A DNA stretch of 64,000 bases from Ectopseudomonas alcaliphila (lineage in GTDB: Bacteria; Pseudomonadota; Gammaproteobacteria; Pseudomonadales; Pseudomonadaceae): positions 90,167 to 154,166 of the forward strand of contig NZ_FNAE01000009.1 of assembly GCF_900101755.1 (NCBI RefSeq), read 5' to 3'. The notes beneath the pieces are model-generated. The model ran no database searches and was not told the origin of the DNA. It worked only from the letters and a program-made list of their open reading frames with translations. Within the stretch, counting starts at the first letter, position 1, and each line of letters starts with the position of its first letter. The position numbers and the translations under genes were made by a program. Of the stretch, positions 25,085 through 37,238 are shown piece by piece.

Positions 25085-25129
25085 TCGACACCCAGGGTGT
25101 CGATGCCAACACAAAGGGGGAATTCCCCC
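25085..25129 (-). terminator. Tandem palindromes between dnaE and accA
   Basis: GGGGGAATTCCCCC (25116-25129) and a 9 bp stem TCGACACCC-A-GGGTGTCGA (25085-25103) follow the dnaE stop within 55 bp. On the minus strand the first is followed by TTTGTGTT, so it may be a weak terminator or an mRNA 3' stabiliser. The second lacks a T-tract. Confidence 0.5.
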
Positions 25130-25136
25130 TCTCGCA

Positions 25137-28667
<3,531 letters not shown>

Positions 28668-28756
28668 GGGCGGCCTTGCAGGTGAAAACGACAAAGCGCG
28701 GATTGTAGCCTAAGAGGGTCTGGCTGAGGGCCAGAGCTTCAACAGGTGTGGCATTT

Positions 28757-28777
28757 CCCGGATTGCATCCGGGCTAC
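28757..28777. repeat. Solitary family B repeat arm
   Basis: CCCGGATTGCATCCGGGC plus TAC is identical to one arm of the palindrome at 48385-48445. No second arm is nearby. It lies just beyond the rnhB stop codon. Confidence 0.85.
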
Positions 28778-28781
28778 GCGG

Positions 28782-29381
28782 CTACACGCCTTCCAGCAAG
28801 GCACGCACCGGAGCGAAGGAACGCCGATGAATCGGCGTGGGCCCGAGACGTATCAGCGCTTCGAGATGAACGGGCGTGGGGTAGCCCTTGTGACCGGCGA
28901 TGCCATAACCGGGATAGAGACGATCCATCTCGAGCATCTCGCGGTCGCGACTGACCTTGGCCAGGATCGAAGCCGCGGCGATGGCCGGCACCCGGCTGTC
29001 GCCCTTGACCACCGGGGCGCTCGGCACCGCCAGTTTCGGGCACCGATTGCCGTCGATCAGCGCCAGTTTCGGCGTCACGCTCAGCCCTTCGACCGCGCGC
29101 TGCATCGCCAGCATGGTGGCATGCAGGATATTCAGTTGGTCGATCTCCTCCACCTCGGCGCGGGCGATGCACCAGGCCAGAGCCTTTTCGCGAATCTCGT
29201 CGAACAGCGCTTCACGGCGCGCCTCGGAGAGTTTCTTCGAGTCGTTCAGACCAATGATCGGCCGAGCGGGATCAAGAATCACCGCCGCCGTGACCACGGC
29301 ACCGCAGAGGGGGCCACGGCCAACTTCATCGACGCCGGCCACCAGCTCTTCAACCAAAGTGAAGTCGAGCCCCAGCTGCAT
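28782..29381 (-). CDS. rnhB: Ribonuclease HII
   Basis: This 199-residue endonuclease cuts RNA in RNA-DNA hybrids and single ribonucleotides in DNA. The active-site carboxylates are in VAGVDEVGRGPLCG near residue 18-19, with further acidic residues in ALIDGNRCP and in MLEMDRLYPGYG. It starts within the lpxB stop (ATGA overlap) and ends the lpxD-fabZ-lpxA-lpxB-rnhB series before dnaE. Confidence 0.97.
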   Translation of the reverse strand: MQLGLDFTLVEELVAGVDEVGRGPLCGAVVTAAVILDPARPIIGLNDSKKLSEARREALFDEIREKALAWCIARAEVEEIDQLNILHATMLAMQRAVEGLSVTPKLALIDGNRCPKLAVPSAPVVKGDSRVPAIAAASILAKVSRDREMLEMDRLYPGYGIAGHKGYPTPVHLEALIRLGPTPIHRRSFAPVRALLEGV

Positions 29382-30514
29382 CAGGCGCGTCCAGCCAGTT
29401 TGAGCACAGCCTCGGCCGCCGACACCGAAGCATCGCGACGCAGTGCACGGTGAATCACGTCGAAGCCTTCGGTTTGCACTTGCCCACCGTCGATCAGCGG
29501 CGCCACCGCCTGGGCCAAAGCCTCAGGCGTCGCTGCATCCTGAATAAGCTCAGGCACCAGCAGACGCTCGGCCAGCAGATTAGGCAGCGAAATATAGGGG
29601 CTTTTGACCAGGCGCTTGAGAATGCGATAGGTCAGCGGCGCCACACGATACGCCACCACCATCGGTCGCTTGTACAGCAGCGCTTCCAGGGTCGCGGTCC
29701 CCGACGCGATCAGCACCGCATCGCAGGCAGCCAAGGCCTCATGGGAACGGCCATTGAGCAGTGTCAGCGGCAGATCACGCCCGGCCAGCATCTGTTCCAG
29801 CTGCTCGCGACGCTCGGGCGTGGCGCAAGGCAGCAGGAAGCGAATACCGGGGCGCAGTGCGCGCAGACGAATCGCCGCATCAAGAAACAGCTCACCGAGA
29901 CGTGCGACTTCACCGCCACGACTGCCAGGCATCAAGGCTACCACCGGCTCATCCTGCGGCAGATCCAACGCCTCGCGTGCGGCAGCACGATCAGCCTGCT
30001 GAGGAATGGCATCGGCCAGCGGATGCCCCACGAAACGCACTGGCACCTGATGCTCGTCGTAGAACTGCGCTTCGAACGGGAACAGCGTCAACATCAGGTC
30101 GCAGGCTTCACGAATCTTCAGCACGCGCTTCTGCCGCCAGGCCCAGACCGAGGGGCTGACGTAGTGCACGGTCTTGATGCCGGCACGGCGCAGCCTGAGC
30201 TCCAGGCCCAGGTTGAAATCGGGGGCATCGATGCCGATGAACACGTCCGGTTTGGCAGCGATCAGGTCGCGAGCCAGTTGACGACGGCGGCCGAGCAGCT
30301 CGAACAGACGACCCAGCACCTCGACCAGGCCCATCACGGCCAGACGCTCCATCGGGAAGTAGGATTTCAGGCCCTCGGCTTCCATGCGCGCACCACCAAC
30401 ACCGATGAACTCGGCATCCGGATAGCGCTGCTTGATGGCCTGCATCAGGCCGCAACCGAGGATGTCACCGGACGCCTCACCGGCGACCAGTGCGACGCGA
30501 ATAGGTCTGCTCAT
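29381..30514 (-). CDS. lpxB: Lipid-A-disaccharide synthase
   Basis: This 377-residue GT19 glycosyltransferase joins UDP-diacylglucosamine and lipid X. The N-terminal VALVAGEASGDILGCGLMQ and the donor-binding segment LMPGSRGGEVARLG (about residues 193-206), then ASGTATLEALLYKRPMVVAY, are typical. It starts 5 bp after the lpxA stop and overlaps rnhB by 1 bp in the ATGA context, so translation is coupled. Confidence 0.98.
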   Translation of the reverse strand: MSRPIRVALVAGEASGDILGCGLMQAIKQRYPDAEFIGVGGARMEAEGLKSYFPMERLAVMGLVEVLGRLFELLGRRRQLARDLIAAKPDVFIGIDAPDFNLGLELRLRRAGIKTVHYVSPSVWAWRQKRVLKIREACDLMLTLFPFEAQFYDEHQVPVRFVGHPLADAIPQQADRAAAREALDLPQDEPVVALMPGSRGGEVARLGELFLDAAIRLRALRPGIRFLLPCATPERREQLEQMLAGRDLPLTLLNGRSHEALAACDAVLIASGTATLEALLYKRPMVVAYRVAPLTYRILKRLVKSPYISLPNLLAERLLVPELIQDAATPEALAQAVAPLIDGGQVQTEGFDVIHRALRRDASVSAAEAVLKLAGRA

Positions 30515-30519
30515 AAGAA

Positions 30520-31296
30520 TCAGCGGGTGATGCCGCGCGTGGAGGCCTGAATCGAATCACGGAAAATCGCCACTTCCGGGAACTGAGCAGCAGACTCGGC
30601 CAGCTCGGTCAGTGCCTGCTCGACGGTCAGCCCCTGGCGATAAACCAGCTTGTAGCCTTTGCGCAACGCGGCGATGGCCTCGGCAGAGAAACCACGACGA
30701 CGCATGCCCTCGAAGTTCATGCTACGCGCCTCGGCCGGGTTACCGAACACGGTAACGAAAGCCGGCACATCCTTGCCAATCGCGGTACCCATGCCCGAGA
30801 AGCTGTGCGCACCAATGCGGCAGAACTGATGCACCAGGGTGTAACCGGACAGAATCGCCCAGTCGTCGACCCAGACATGCCCGGCCAGCGCAGTGTTGTT
30901 GACCAGAATGCAATGGTTACCGATCACGCTGTCATGGCCGATATGGGCATAGGCCATGATCAGGTTGTGATCGCCAAGGGTGGTTTCGCTGCGATCCTGC
31001 ACGGTGCCACGGTGGATGGTGACGCCTTCGCGAATCGTGTTGTGATCGCCGATCACCAGGCGAGTTAGCTCGCCCTTGTATTTCAGGTCCGGCGTATCTT
31101 CACCGATCGAGGAAAACTGGTAGATGCGGTTGTGCTTGCCGATCACCGTCGGTCCTTTGAGCACTACGTGCGGACCGATGACTGTACCCTCGCCGATTTC
31201 CACATCGGCCCCGACAATGCTCCACGGGCCAACGACGACGTCGTCAGCCAATCTGGCACTGGGGTCGATGATCGCGCGGGGGTCAATCAAACTCAT
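30520..31296 (-). CDS. lpxA: UDP-N-acetylglucosamine acyltransferase
   Basis: This 258-residue trimeric left-handed beta-helix enzyme adds the first 3-hydroxyacyl chain in lipid A synthesis. Hexapeptide repeats run from IDPSARLADDVVVGPWSIVG onward. The catalytic histidine is in NLIMAYAHIGHDSVIGNHC, and a helical C-terminal domain follows. The start overlaps the fabZ stop by 4 bp. Confidence 0.98.
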   Translation of the reverse strand: MSLIDPRAIIDPSARLADDVVVGPWSIVGADVEIGEGTVIGPHVVLKGPTVIGKHNRIYQFSSIGEDTPDLKYKGELTRLVIGDHNTIREGVTIHRGTVQDRSETTLGDHNLIMAYAHIGHDSVIGNHCILVNNTALAGHVWVDDWAILSGYTLVHQFCRIGAHSFSGMGTAIGKDVPAFVTVFGNPAEARSMNFEGMRRRGFSAEAIAALRKGYKLVYRQGLTVEQALTELAESAAQFPEVAIFRDSIQASTRGITR

Positions 31297-31733
31297 AGCT
31301 TGCGTTCCGCACAGATGATTTCAGCGGCGCAGACTTCCTTGCCATCGACAGTGGCGCGGCACTCGAATTTCCAGATGCTGCGACGGTCGCTCAGGTACTT
31401 GGCTTCCAGGGTCAGCTGGTCGCCTGGCAGCACCGGCGAGCGGAAGCGCAGCTTGTCCGAACCGACGAAGTAATAAAGCGTGCCATCGGCTGGCTTCACA
31501 CCCATCATCTTGAAGCCGAGGATACCGGCAGCCTGGGCCATGGCCTCGATGATCAACACGCCCGGCATGATCGGGTGCTCGGGGAAGTGTCCGTTGAAAA
31601 ACGGCTCATTGATGCTGACATTCTTATAGGCGCGAATCTGCTTGCCTTCGACGTCCAGGTCCACCACGCGATCCACCAGCAGGAACGGATAGCGGTGCGG
31701 CAAATATTCACGAATTTCGTTGATGTCCATCAT
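31293..31733 (-). CDS. fabZ: 3-hydroxyacyl-ACP dehydratase FabZ
   Basis: This 146-residue hot-dog-fold dehydratase acts in fatty acid elongation and shares its substrate with LpxA and LpxD. The active-site motif is HFPEHPIMPGVLIIEAMAQA, and the N-terminus contains the conserved YLPHRYPFLLVDRV. It lies 47 bp after lpxD and overlaps lpxA. Placing fabZ between lpxD and lpxA keeps the competing uses of 3-hydroxyacyl-ACP under one transcript. Confidence 0.98.
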   Translation of the reverse strand: MMDINEIREYLPHRYPFLLVDRVVDLDVEGKQIRAYKNVSINEPFFNGHFPEHPIMPGVLIIEAMAQAAGILGFKMMGVKPADGTLYYFVGSDKLRFRSPVLPGDQLTLEAKYLSDRRSIWKFECRATVDGKEVCAAEIICAERKL

Positions 31734-31780
31734 GTCCGGTTAAGCCTGTAAGAAAAGAAAAGAGCACGGGCACGCCGCGC

Positions 31781-32836
31781 TCAGGCATCAGATGAGACGT
31801 TTGCCGCTTGGGTCACGGCGGCCAGCTGTTTTTCCAGCTCACGCAGTCGCTTGGCCATCTCGTCCAACTGACGAATACGGGCTGCACTCTTCTTCCACTC
31901 GCCCGCCGGTTGCATGGCAGTACCTGAAGAATAGGCGCCCGGCTCGGTGATCGAACGGGTCACCATGGTCATGCCGGTGACGAACACGTTGTCGCACACC
32001 TCGATATGACCAACCATCCCAACACCGCCGGCGATCATGCAGTTCTTGCCGATCTTGGTACTCCCGGAAATACCGCAGCAGCCAGCCATGGCAGTGTTGT
32101 CACCGATCTGCACGTTGTGCGCGATCATGATCTGGTTATCCAGTTTCACGCCATTACCGATCAAGGTATCGGACAGCGCACCGCGATCGACCGTGGTATT
32201 GGCACCGATCTCGACGTCATCGCCGATGGTCACCCCACCAATCTGCGCGATCTTCTGCCAGACGCCCTTCTCGTTGGCGAAACCGAAGCCTTCGCCACCG
32301 ATCACCGCGCCGGACTGGATCACCACACGTTTGCCGATCTGCACATCGTGGTACAGCGTCACGCGTGGGGCCAGCCAGCCGCCATCACCAACCACGCTAC
32401 GCGCACCGACCACGCAATGCGCACCGATGCTGACTTCTGCGCCGATACGCGCACCACGTTCGATGACCGCAAAGGCGCCGATACTAGCGCTCGGATCGAC
32501 CTGAGCATCTTCGGCGACCTGGGCGGTAGCATGGATACCCGGCGCAGCCTTGGGCTTGCGATCGAACACATGCGAAAGCTGGGCATAAGCCAGGTAAGGG
32601 TTGGCAACGATCAAGGCATCGCCAGCGTAGCCTTCGGCATCAGCTGCGGTCAGCAGCACAGCACCGGCCTGGGTCTGCTCCAGGAACTTGCGGTACTGGG
32701 CGTTGGCCAGGAAGCTCAACTGTTCGGGCCTGGCCTCCTGTAAGGTGGCCAGGCCCGTGATGACCTTAGCTTCGGCGCCACGCAAGGTGGCGCCCAGGCG
32801 CTCGGCCAATTGGCCGAGGGTAAATGTCACAGTCAT
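31781..32836 (-). CDS. lpxD: UDP-3-O-(3-hydroxyacyl)glucosamine N-acyltransferase
   Basis: This 351-residue enzyme performs the third step of lipid A synthesis. An N-terminal uridine-binding domain (about 1-100, with LATLQEARPEQLSFLANAQY) precedes a hexapeptide beta-helix (VIERGARIGAEVSIGAHCVV and onward) with the catalytic histidine region near IMIAHNVQIGDN, and a C-terminal helix follows. It starts 2 bp after the skp stop. Confidence 0.98.
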   Translation of the reverse strand: MTVTFTLGQLAERLGATLRGAEAKVITGLATLQEARPEQLSFLANAQYRKFLEQTQAGAVLLTAADAEGYAGDALIVANPYLAYAQLSHVFDRKPKAAPGIHATAQVAEDAQVDPSASIGAFAVIERGARIGAEVSIGAHCVVGARSVVGDGGWLAPRVTLYHDVQIGKRVVIQSGAVIGGEGFGFANEKGVWQKIAQIGGVTIGDDVEIGANTTVDRGALSDTLIGNGVKLDNQIMIAHNVQIGDNTAMAGCCGISGSTKIGKNCMIAGGVGMVGHIEVCDNVFVTGMTMVTRSITEPGAYSSGTAMQPAGEWKKSAARIRQLDEMAKRLRELEKQLAAVTQAANVSSDA

Positions 32837-32838
32837 GC

Positions 32839-33342
32839 TTAACGCATCTGATTCATGCGCTCGATGACCTGGCGAGTGATGTCGTACTGAGGTTTGACAT
32901 CGATCACCGCACCGCGCTCGAGCACCAGGTCGAAGTTACCGTTCTTGATCACTTCTTCGACGGCCTTGTCCAGGTTCGGCTTCAGCTTGGCCAACATTTC
33001 ACGATCAGCGACGGCCTTGGCTTCGTTCAGTTCCTTGGACTGGAACTGGAAGTCACGGGCCTTCTGCTTGAACTCGAGCTCAAGGCGCTCGCGCTCGGCC
33101 TGCTGCATCTTATCGCCATCCTTGACCATACGATCCTGGATGCGCTTGGCGTCACTCTCCAGGGTCTTGAGCTTGTTCAACTGCGGGCCGAATTTCTTCT
33201 CGGCATCAACGGCGTAGCGCTTGGCCGCATCCGACTCGAGCAGGGCCATCTGATAGTTCAGCACGGCCACCTTCATCTCGGCGAACGCCGGAGTGGCGAT
33301 CAGGGCGGCGGTGAACAGAACCAGTTGAGTCAACTTACGCAC
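32839..33342 (-). CDS. skp: Periplasmic chaperone Skp/OmpH
   Basis: This 167-residue secreted chaperone holds unfolded outer-membrane proteins for delivery to the Bam complex. The signal peptide VRKLTQLVLFTAALIATPAFA is cleaved before EMKVAVLN. A long charged coiled coil (about residues 55-120) forms the tentacles, and the trimerisation strands include FDLVLERGAVIDVKPQYDIT. The start is GTG at 33342, with AGGAG seven bases upstream; an ATG six codons earlier would disrupt the signal peptide. It lies between bamA and lpxD, the usual order. Confidence 0.96.
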   Translation of the reverse strand: MRKLTQLVLFTAALIATPAFAEMKVAVLNYQMALLESDAAKRYAVDAEKKFGPQLNKLKTLESDAKRIQDRMVKDGDKMQQAERERLELEFKQKARDFQFQSKELNEAKAVADREMLAKLKPNLDKAVEEVIKNGNFDLVLERGAVIDVKPQYDITRQVIERMNQMR

Positions 33343-33386
33343 AATGCACTCCTGCAACAAAACTGTTGGCTTTCTGTGAAACGAAC

Positions 33387-35747
33387 TTAGAAGGTTTGAC
33401 CCAGGGAGAACTGGAATACCTGAGTATCGGCATCATCCGGCTTCTTGATCGGCATGGCCAGACTGAAACTCAGCGGGCCCAGTGCAGTGATCCAGGTCAG
33501 GCCGACACCCACGGAGCTGGCCAGGTTGCTGAAATCGATGTCGCAGCTGTCGCTGAGCTTCTTCTGGCTCGACGAGCAGTTGGTGTCGAAGACGTTACCC
33601 ACGTCCCAGAACAGCGCGGTACGCAGCGAGCGCTGATCCTTGACGAACGGCAGCGGGAAGAGCATCTCGACGCCGCCCTGCACCAGCACGTTACCACCGA
33701 ACGGCAGCGGATCCTGATCCGGATCAGCGAGAGTACCGGCTTTGGTACCGCTGCTAGGCGTACTGCGCGGGCCCAGGCTGCTGTCCTTGAAACCACGTAC
33801 CGAGTTGAAACCACCGGCATAGTAGTGTTCGTAGAACGGCAGTTCAGCGGTGGAACCGTAGCTGTCGCCATAACCCAGCTGGGTATGGAAACGCAGGGTG
33901 TAGTTGTCGCTGATCGGGGTGAACACCTGGCCGCGGTAGTCGAGCTTGTAGAACGACAGATCGCTACCCGGCAGCGTGGTTTCCAGCACCAGGCTCTGCG
34001 AATGACCACGGTTGGCCAGCACGCCACGGTTCAGGGTCGACTCGGACCAGCCGATGGAGCCCTTGAAGTTCAGGTAGTCGTCACCCTCGGCCTCGATGAA
34101 ATCGAAGATCTCGTCGACGGTGTAACGGCCGGTATCGATGCTGTCCTGCTGCACGGTCAGACCGTAGGTCAGACGCGCGGTTTCGCTGATCGGATAGCCG
34201 ATGTTGATACCGGCGCCCAGACTGTCGACCGAATAGCTGGATACGTCGACATCGAGCTCATCGTAGTCGGTGGTGCGGTAGAAGGCGTTGTAACCCAGGC
34301 TGACACCGTCGACGGTCCAGTAGGGGTCAACGAAGCCGAAGCTGTATCGGGTCTGGTATTCGCTACGGGTCAGGCCGATGCTGACGCGGTTACCGGTACC
34401 GAGGAAGTTGTTCTGACTGATCGAACCGCCGAGGATCAGACCGGCGTTCTGGGCGAAACCGACACTGGCGGTGATGGAGCCAGACGGTTGCTCTTCGACG
34501 CTGTAGTTGACGTCGATCTGGTCGTCGGTGCCCGGCACCTGCGGCGTTTCGACGTTGACTTCCTTGAAGAAGCCCAGACGTTCCAGACGCACCTTGGACT
34601 GGTCGATCAGGTAGGTCGAGGCCCAGCCACCTTCCATCTGACGCATTTCGCGACGCAGCACCTGGTCTTCGGACTTGGTGTTGCCGCGGAAGTTGATGCG
34701 GTTGACGTAAGCACGCTTGCCAGGATCGACGAAGAAGGTGATCGAAACGGTGTTGTCCTCGTCGTGCGCTTCCGGTACGCCGTTGACGTTGGCGAAGGTA
34801 TAACCCTCGTTACCCAGGCGACGGGTGATCAGCTCACTGGTGGTGGTCATGATCTTGCGCGAGAAGACCTGACCTTCCTTGACCAGCAGCAGTGCACGTA
34901 CGTCCTCTTCCGGCACCTTGAGGTCACCGGACAGTTTCACGTCGCGCACGCTGTACTTCTCACCCTCTTCGACGTTGACGGTGATGTAGACGTGCTTCTT
35001 GTCCGGGGTGATGGATACCTGGGTGGAGCTGATATCCATGTTGATGTAGCCGCGGTCCAGGTAGTAGGAGCGCAGACGTTCGAGGTCACCGGACAGTTTC
35101 TCGCGGGCGTACTTGTCGTCGTTCTTGAAGAAGGACAGCCAGTTGGTGGTCTTCAGCTCGAACAGATCCACCAGATCTTCATCGGAGAAAACGGTATTAC
35201 CCACCACGTTGATGTGGGAGATAGCGGCAACGGTGCCTTCGTTGATGGTGATCTTCAGCGCCACGCGGTTACGCGGCTGCGGAATCACTTCGGCTTCGAT
35301 CTCGGCCGAGTAGCGGCCCTGAGCGACATACTGGCGTTGCAGTTCGTTACGCACGCCTTCGAGAGTGGCGCGCTGGAAGATCTCGCCCTCGGCCAGACCG
35401 GACTGGTTCAGGCCCTTGAGCAGGTCTTCGGTGCTGATGGCCTTGTTACCTTCGATCTCGATACCGGAGATGGAGGGACGCTCGACCACGGTAACCACCA
35501 GCACGTCGCCATCGCGACCGAGCTGGATATCCTGGAAGAAGCCAGTGCGGAACAGAGAACGAGTGGCATCGACCAGCTGGCGATCATCTACCTGCTCACC
35601 CACGTTGAGCGGCAGTGCGCCGAATACGCTACCTGCGGAAACCCGCTGCAGGCCATTGACGCGTATATCGGAGATGGTGAAGGACTCGGCGTGAACTTCG
35701 GCGATCATCAATGCGGACAGTACCGCAGGTAGCAGCAGACGTTTCAT
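33387..35747 (-). CDS. bamA: Outer-membrane assembly factor BamA
   Basis: This 786-residue Omp85 protein inserts beta-barrel proteins into the outer membrane. The signal peptide ends ALMIAEVHA, and five POTRA domains fill residues about 22-420 (the first begins SFTISDIRVNGLQRVSAG). The C-terminal barrel contains the conserved loop-6 motif VRGF (in GGFNSVRGFKDSSLGPR) and ends in the aromatic signal QFSLGQTF. The ATG at 35747 starts the signal peptide. The gene is called opr86 in P. aeruginosa. It lies 84 bp after rseP and 44 bp before skp. Confidence 0.98.
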   Translation of the reverse strand: MKRLLLPAVLSALMIAEVHAESFTISDIRVNGLQRVSAGSVFGALPLNVGEQVDDRQLVDATRSLFRTGFFQDIQLGRDGDVLVVTVVERPSISGIEIEGNKAISTEDLLKGLNQSGLAEGEIFQRATLEGVRNELQRQYVAQGRYSAEIEAEVIPQPRNRVALKITINEGTVAAISHINVVGNTVFSDEDLVDLFELKTTNWLSFFKNDDKYAREKLSGDLERLRSYYLDRGYINMDISSTQVSITPDKKHVYITVNVEEGEKYSVRDVKLSGDLKVPEEDVRALLLVKEGQVFSRKIMTTTSELITRRLGNEGYTFANVNGVPEAHDEDNTVSITFFVDPGKRAYVNRINFRGNTKSEDQVLRREMRQMEGGWASTYLIDQSKVRLERLGFFKEVNVETPQVPGTDDQIDVNYSVEEQPSGSITASVGFAQNAGLILGGSISQNNFLGTGNRVSIGLTRSEYQTRYSFGFVDPYWTVDGVSLGYNAFYRTTDYDELDVDVSSYSVDSLGAGINIGYPISETARLTYGLTVQQDSIDTGRYTVDEIFDFIEAEGDDYLNFKGSIGWSESTLNRGVLANRGHSQSLVLETTLPGSDLSFYKLDYRGQVFTPISDNYTLRFHTQLGYGDSYGSTAELPFYEHYYAGGFNSVRGFKDSSLGPRSTPSSGTKAGTLADPDQDPLPFGGNVLVQGGVEMLFPLPFVKDQRSLRTALFWDVGNVFDTNCSSSQKKLSDSCDIDFSNLASSVGVGLTWITALGPLSFSLAMPIKKPDDADTQVFQFSLGQTF

Positions 35748-35831
35748 GAAGTCCTTTCTTATTCCAACTGACGATAAAAACTGCCGCTTAGGCGACACTT
35801 CTTTAAATCTCAAGAACGTATTCAGCAATGC

Positions 35832-37184
35832 TTACAGGCGGCTGAGGTCGTTGACCAGGGCAAGCAACATGACCCCGATGACCAGACTGATGCCGATCTG
35901 CATCCCCCAACCCTGAACCCGCTCAGACAAGGGGCGACCACGCACCCACTCGACCAGATAAAACAGCAGATGCCCACCATCCAGTACAGGAATGGGCAGC
36001 AGATTGAGAACCCCCAGGCTAATACTCAGATATGCAAGGAATTTCAGGAAATCCCCCAGCCCTGACTCAGCTGAAGCGCCCGCCACTTTAGCAATGGTTA
36101 TCGGCCCACTCAAGTTTTTTACCGAGAGCTCCCCGAACAGCATTTTCTTCAGCGAATCGAGGGTCAGCAGGCTCATGGACCAGGTTTGACGCATACCTTC
36201 GACGACGCCATCGAGCGGGCCGTAGCGCACCTCGCGGAGCATCTCCGGCGGCCATTCGACGCCCTGCACGCCCGCGCCCAGGTAGCCACTGCGGGCCTCC
36301 CCCTCACCGCGCGACGCCAGGGTCAGCTGTACGTCCTGCGCTTGCCCCGCGCGCTCGAAGCGCAGCGTGACCGCCTCGCCCGGTAATGCCCTTACGCGAT
36401 CGACCAGCCCCTGCCAGTCGGCAAGCGGCTCACCATCGAGCGCCAGCAGTCGATCTCCGGCTTGCAGACCTGCTGCATGGGCAGGCCCCTTGGCGTCGAC
36501 CTCTGCCAGGACCGGCTCCAGCGCCGGACGCCAGGGACGGATGCCCAGCGAACCGATCGGGTCCGGCTCATCGGCACCGCGCAGCCAGTTGTCCAACTGC
36601 ACCTGCTTGGACGTCTCGACGGTGGAACCCGGCTCGAGCACACGCAGGTCGAGCGTACCGCTCTCGCCCAGACGCCTTACCAGTTGCAGGTTGACCGCCG
36701 CCCAGCCACTGGTGGCCTCACCGTTGACCGCAACGATCTCCTGCCCGGCGCGCAGGCCGGCGACATCCGCCAGGCTGTCCTGCTGCACCGCGCCAATCAC
36801 GGGTCGCACCTGCTGGCTGCCAAGCATGGCGACAAACCAGAAGAACAACAGCGCCAGCAGGAAATTGGCCAGCGGGCCCGCAGCCACGATGGCGATGCGC
36901 TGGCGCACGCTCTTGCGATTGAAGGACTGCTCGACAAGCTCGGGCGGCACGTCGCCCTCGCGCTCATCGAGCATCTTGACGTAGCCACCGAGGGGGATGG
37001 CCGCTATGACGAACTCGGTGCCTTGGCGGTCATGCCAGCGCACGAGCGGCGTGCCGAAGCCAACGGAAAAACGCAGAACCTTGACGCCGCAGCGGCGGGC
37101 CACCCAGAAGTGTCCGTACTCGTGAAAGGTCACCAGGACACCCAATGCGATCAGGGTGCCAACCAGCATGTACAAGCCACTCAT
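35832..37184 (-). CDS. rseP: Site-2 protease RseP (MucP)
   Basis: This 450-residue inner-membrane metalloprotease cleaves anti-sigma factor (MucA/RseA) after the first cut and so releases the envelope-stress sigma factor AlgU. The zinc-binding HEYGH motif is at residues 21-25, and the third ligand is in LLPIPVLDGGHLLFY near residue 400. Two PDZ domains lie between (about 110-200 and 205-290). Four transmembrane segments are visible. In Pseudomonas its sensing of envelope damage links with the neighbouring bamA, skp and lpx genes. Confidence 0.97.
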   Translation of the reverse strand: MSGLYMLVGTLIALGVLVTFHEYGHFWVARRCGVKVLRFSVGFGTPLVRWHDRQGTEFVIAAIPLGGYVKMLDEREGDVPPELVEQSFNRKSVRQRIAIVAAGPLANFLLALLFFWFVAMLGSQQVRPVIGAVQQDSLADVAGLRAGQEIVAVNGEATSGWAAVNLQLVRRLGESGTLDLRVLEPGSTVETSKQVQLDNWLRGADEPDPIGSLGIRPWRPALEPVLAEVDAKGPAHAAGLQAGDRLLALDGEPLADWQGLVDRVRALPGEAVTLRFERAGQAQDVQLTLASRGEGEARSGYLGAGVQGVEWPPEMLREVRYGPLDGVVEGMRQTWSMSLLTLDSLKKMLFGELSVKNLSGPITIAKVAGASAESGLGDFLKFLAYLSISLGVLNLLPIPVLDGGHLLFYLVEWVRGRPLSERVQGWGMQIGISLVIGVMLLALVNDLSRL

Positions 37185-37238
37185 TTCACTTCTCCAGCCG
37201 CTCTAGCTCCGGCACAAGCCAAGCCAATACAGGCGTTA

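Noticed and set aside
33366..35732. Open frame of 788 codons on the plus strand
   Set aside because: It is the mirror of bamA on the opposite strand; bamA is complete with signal peptide, POTRA domains and C-terminal signal.
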